Translations under genes and position numbers: made by a program
In this document: positions 39,603-41,672 of the stretch, piece by piece
Position numbering within the stretch: position 1 is the first letter of the stretch
Layout of the letters: every line of letters starts with the position of its first letter
Assembly (NCBI GenBank): GCA_016207605.1
Contig: JACQPJ010000014.1
Location: 1-41,672, forward strand
From: Elusimicrobiota bacterium
GTDB taxonomy: Bacteria; Elusimicrobiota; Elusimicrobia; UBA1565; UBA9628
DNA length: 41,672 nucleotides
Reading direction: 5' to 3'
The notes under the pieces: model-generated
What the model saw: the letters and a program-made list of their open reading frames with translations, nothing else
The model's database searches: none
Told to the model about the DNA's origin: nothing

Positions 39603-41465
39603 CTACTCCTCGGACGCTGAACGCGAAGCTAAACGCCATTGAGTTCTCATCCGACCTCCGATATTGACTTTATTGCCCGTCACGAGATGGTTGCGCGCGA
39701 GATCGCTCATGATAGCGGAATACACGTCCGTCCTTTTCAGCCCCTGGATTTTTTGCAGTCCTCTGGGGTCTAAAGGGCCGTGCTTGAGTTCGAGCAGTGC
39801 CAGAGCGGCGGGCCTTGCCAGACCTGCTTCTTCCAGTTGCGACACGTCTCCGCCCTCGATGAGCTCGAAAATTGATTCTCGCCACGCTTCCGTTGAAGGG
39901 ATCCGTCCGCCGTCGGCGCCCGCGCCTGGCCGCAACCTCGCAGGCGGTCTGAATTCAACAGGCTTTAGGGCATGGTAGATGGTATGGCCTGTCTTCGGCG
40001 TGCCCTGTTGCCAAGGTTCGCGGTCGATGCTTCGCAACAGGGTTCTGCCGCCGGCGGCAAAAGATGGGACCGTCATTTTGTCCACTAATCCAATTCTCTT
40101 AAGGTGCTCCATCAGACTCACCGCGTTGGCTAAATCCAAGCTGGCGATTTCCTCCACCTCTCCGGTGGTCAGAAACCTACGCGCCATGAATTCCTGCAGG
40201 ACTAAAACGGCTTGCTTTTCTAATCCGGTTGCTTCCTCAGCTTCCTCCACGGACGCCATCGCCAGAACGCGCCAAATAGAGACTTTTTCGTCGGCCGTTA
40301 GGGGGACTCTCCTTCGCTTGGCTTTGCGATCCGTCGTCGCGGTTTTGCCCCCGCCTTCGGGTCTGACGGCTCCCCCTCGAGCCGCCGCCGTGGTTGGGTC
40401 CTTGTCTTGCGGCCTGGCAGGCTCAGCGTTCCCGACGGTCTGAGCAAGCGCCGAAGCCGCCGTATTTTCTTCAAGGACTAACAAAACGGCTGCCTCAAGT
40501 TCTTGTTCGGGGGTGAGCGCCGGCGTGCCCAGCCGGCTGCGCCTTTTGGAATCATCAAGACGACGTCTCACTTGTTGGGCATATCCATAGTCTGCAAATT
40601 GTCCTCTTGTAACAACTATGAGTTCTAGAGCCTCAAGCCTCAACAAGGACTGAAAAAGGCTGTCTCGGTCCAACCGGGTCCTTCTTAACAGAGTTTCAAT
40701 GTCCGTCCAGCGGCGTATGAGCAGAGCAAGGATTCGCAGATCCTTCGGATCGAGAGCGGCCGCGTTCATCTCGAACGCGGCGAGGCCGGCCTCGCTTTGA
40801 GGCGGCAGCCGCGCTGGAGCAGTCCCCCGCTCCGCAGGCACAGCGGGGTTGGCCCCGCTTGGCGCCGCGGCGACCATTGGAGCTGGGACAGGCACCGAGA
40901 GCTTGGCGGCGGCATCGAACTGTTCCGCGAGCTTCCGATGGAGTTGCAAGATTGAGTCGTGGCCGCTCTTGGCGTAGCCGGTCCATTCCGGTTCCAGGGC
41001 GTCAAGGATTCGTTCCGTAATCTCGACCTGAACATGCTTGGCGGGATCAGCCAAATCGTGAAGATCAACCTGCGATTGAAGGCCGATGCGCCCGGTGAGG
41101 ACCGCGGCGTGGCGCGGCGTCAGCAAGGCATGGACGGGCTGGCCGGATTGCAGGGCTGATCGCGCAACGCCGATGATGTTGCGCAGAACGGCTCGACTGT
41201 GGGCTTCGAGTTCTTGGGGGGGTTGCGCGGGAGTCGCGCGCTGCGCAATCCCCCAGTAAAGAGCCGACAATTCGGATGGTACTTGGCTGCCCGGCGCGGA
41301 GAGATCGAAGTCATCGGCTAGGTCCGGAACGCGAAACATGGGAGCGTCCAGAGCGGTCTCTCGGGCGACCGGCGCGATGCTTTCCAAAGCCCGGATCGGA
41401 ACAGGGTGAAGCAATACGGCAACAGCCGTGATGATGGGGACGGGACCGGCATATTTCACAACCAT
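39603..41465 (-). CDS. Large multi-winged-helix protein with hydrophobic N-terminus
   Basis: A 620-residue protein I cannot assign to a known family. The N-terminus has a hydrophobic segment (GPVPIITAVAVLLHPVPIRAL) that could be a signal or anchor. At least three helix-turn-helix-like segments follow: one around LRILALLIRRWTDIETLLRR, one around VSIWRVLAMASVEEAEEATG, and a C-terminal pair ending in a wing (NKVNIGGRMRTQWRL). Pro/Ala-rich linkers separate them. Winged helices behind a membrane or export signal are unusual. The start is uncertain: ATG 41465, or GTG 41459, which lies 7 bases after a TATAGT box. The track start (41525) adds a segment that does not look coding. Confidence 0.6.
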   Translation of the reverse strand: MVVKYAGPVPIITAVAVLLHPVPIRALESIAPVARETALDAPMFRVPDLADDFDLSAPGSQVPSELSALYWGIAQRATPAQPPQELEAHSRAVLRNIIGVARSALQSGQPVHALLTPRHAAVLTGRIGLQSQVDLHDLADPAKHVQVEITERILDALEPEWTGYAKSGHDSILQLHRKLAEQFDAAAKLSVPVPAPMVAAAPSGANPAVPAERGTAPARLPPQSEAGLAAFEMNAAALDPKDLRILALLIRRWTDIETLLRRTRLDRDSLFQSLLRLEALELIVVTRGQFADYGYAQQVRRRLDDSKRRSRLGTPALTPEQELEAAVLLVLEENTAASALAQTVGNAEPARPQDKDPTTAAARGGAVRPEGGGKTATTDRKAKRRRVPLTADEKVSIWRVLAMASVEEAEEATGLEKQAVLVLQEFMARRFLTTGEVEEIASLDLANAVSLMEHLKRIGLVDKMTVPSFAAGGRTLLRSIDREPWQQGTPKTGHTIYHALKPVEFRPPARLRPGAGADGGRIPSTEAWRESIFELIEGGDVSQLEEAGLARPAALALLELKHGPLDPRGLQKIQGLKRTDVYSAIMSDLARNHLVTGNKVNIGGRMRTQWRLASRSASEE

Positions 41466-41575
41466 GACTATATCATCAACCGTGTTTTTACACATGGGCC
41501 GAAAGGCCCATCTCCGGCAAGACAAAAGACCCGCGTCGCGTAGGACCTTTAGTCCAGAGCTGTCCCAAGAAAGTT

Positions 41576-41672
41576 TTAGAAGGTGAACAGGAGCTGCGGA
41601 TCGCCGTCTCTGATCTTTCTGAGCCGACGCGTCGTGAGGTTCAGGATGTCGATGAGGCTCAGCTTCTGAAAC
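41576..41672 (-). CDS. 3' end of an unidentified gene
   Basis: Open frame running off the window edge, reading QKLSLIDILNLTTRRLRK and ending QLLFTF before TAA at 41578-41576. A C-terminal Phe after alternating hydrophobic residues is common in outer-membrane proteins, but 31 residues are too few to name it. It is upstream of and on the same strand as the multi-winged-helix gene. Confidence 0.5.
   Translation of the reverse strand, partial: FQKLSLIDILNLTTRRLRKIRDGDPQLLFTF

Overview
The window is about 41.7 kb of GC-rich chromosome from a Gram-negative (diderm) bacterium. Supporting signs are an outer-membrane-barrel protein, several lipoproteins, a system II cytochrome c maturation pair (ResB/CcsA), an N-acetylmuramoyl-alanine amidase and a periplasmic bufferin metallophore locus. 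The family mix and the many small secreted or unknown proteins would fit an uncultured lineage such as Elusimicrobiota, but there is no marker gene here that proves this; it is inference only. Most genes are housekeeping and use very GC-rich codons. A few blocks are visibly richer in A/T and look acquired: 8.1-8.6 kb, 11.7-12.1 kb, 15.8-17.9 kb, 30.0-31.7 kb, 35.7-36.9 kb and 37.4-38.3 kb.

Layout. 0-4.7 kb: a sensory cluster made of a FecR-domain secreted protein, a TPR/outer-membrane-barrel protein and a divergent CHASE2 histidine kinase. 4.8-8.1 kb: metK, a 3-oxoacid CoA-transferase pair and a membrane-anchored protein in one run. 8.2-8.6 kb: a BrnA-type antitoxin with only the C-terminal remnant of its toxin. 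8.6-11.6 kb: a membrane protein diverging from a nitrilase-thioesterase pair, then a cold shock gene. 11.7-14.5 kb: a leftward run of lipoprotein, SRPBCC protein, rmuC and a DUF6941-like gene. 14.6-15.8 kb: acyl-CoA dehydrogenase and tRNA-Thr(TGT). 15.9-17.9 kb: a compact A/T-richer operon coding for an HTH-STAS-GHKL ATPase, a STAS-like DUF4325 protein and an HNH-type nuclease. This is the best candidate here for an undescribed regulatory or defence module.

18-21.8 kb: a DEAD-box helicase, an M3 oligopeptidase and a second cold shock gene. 21.8-28.2 kb: a lipoprotein esterase diverging from an adenosine-deaminase-family gene, which heads a tightly overlapping run into a lipoprotein, ResB, CcsA and an amidase. 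28.1-29.2 kb: a radical SAM protein (PA0069 type) under what looks like a Gram-positive-type LexA box. 29.2-35.4 kb, all leftward: the bufferin operon bufA-bufB-bufC continuing into an ABC-F ATPase, a 48-residue ORF and an adenine DNA methyltransferase, followed by two small secreted proteins. 35.5-38.3 kb: a truncated Tat-like ORF, an AAA/DUF4143 ATPase cassette and two unknown genes. 38.3-41.7 kb: a second DEAD-box helicase, a large multi-winged-helix protein and the 3' end of another gene.

Two window-wide patterns stand out. First, at least eight genes have a promoter -10 element placed 5-9 bases before the start codon, which predicts leaderless mRNAs. Second, a roughly 60-bp two-hairpin repeat with compensatory base changes occurs at three gene ends, in each case overlapping a TAG stop codon. 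No stretch longer than 300 bases lacks a gene. No CRISPR array, rRNA or complete insertion sequence was seen.
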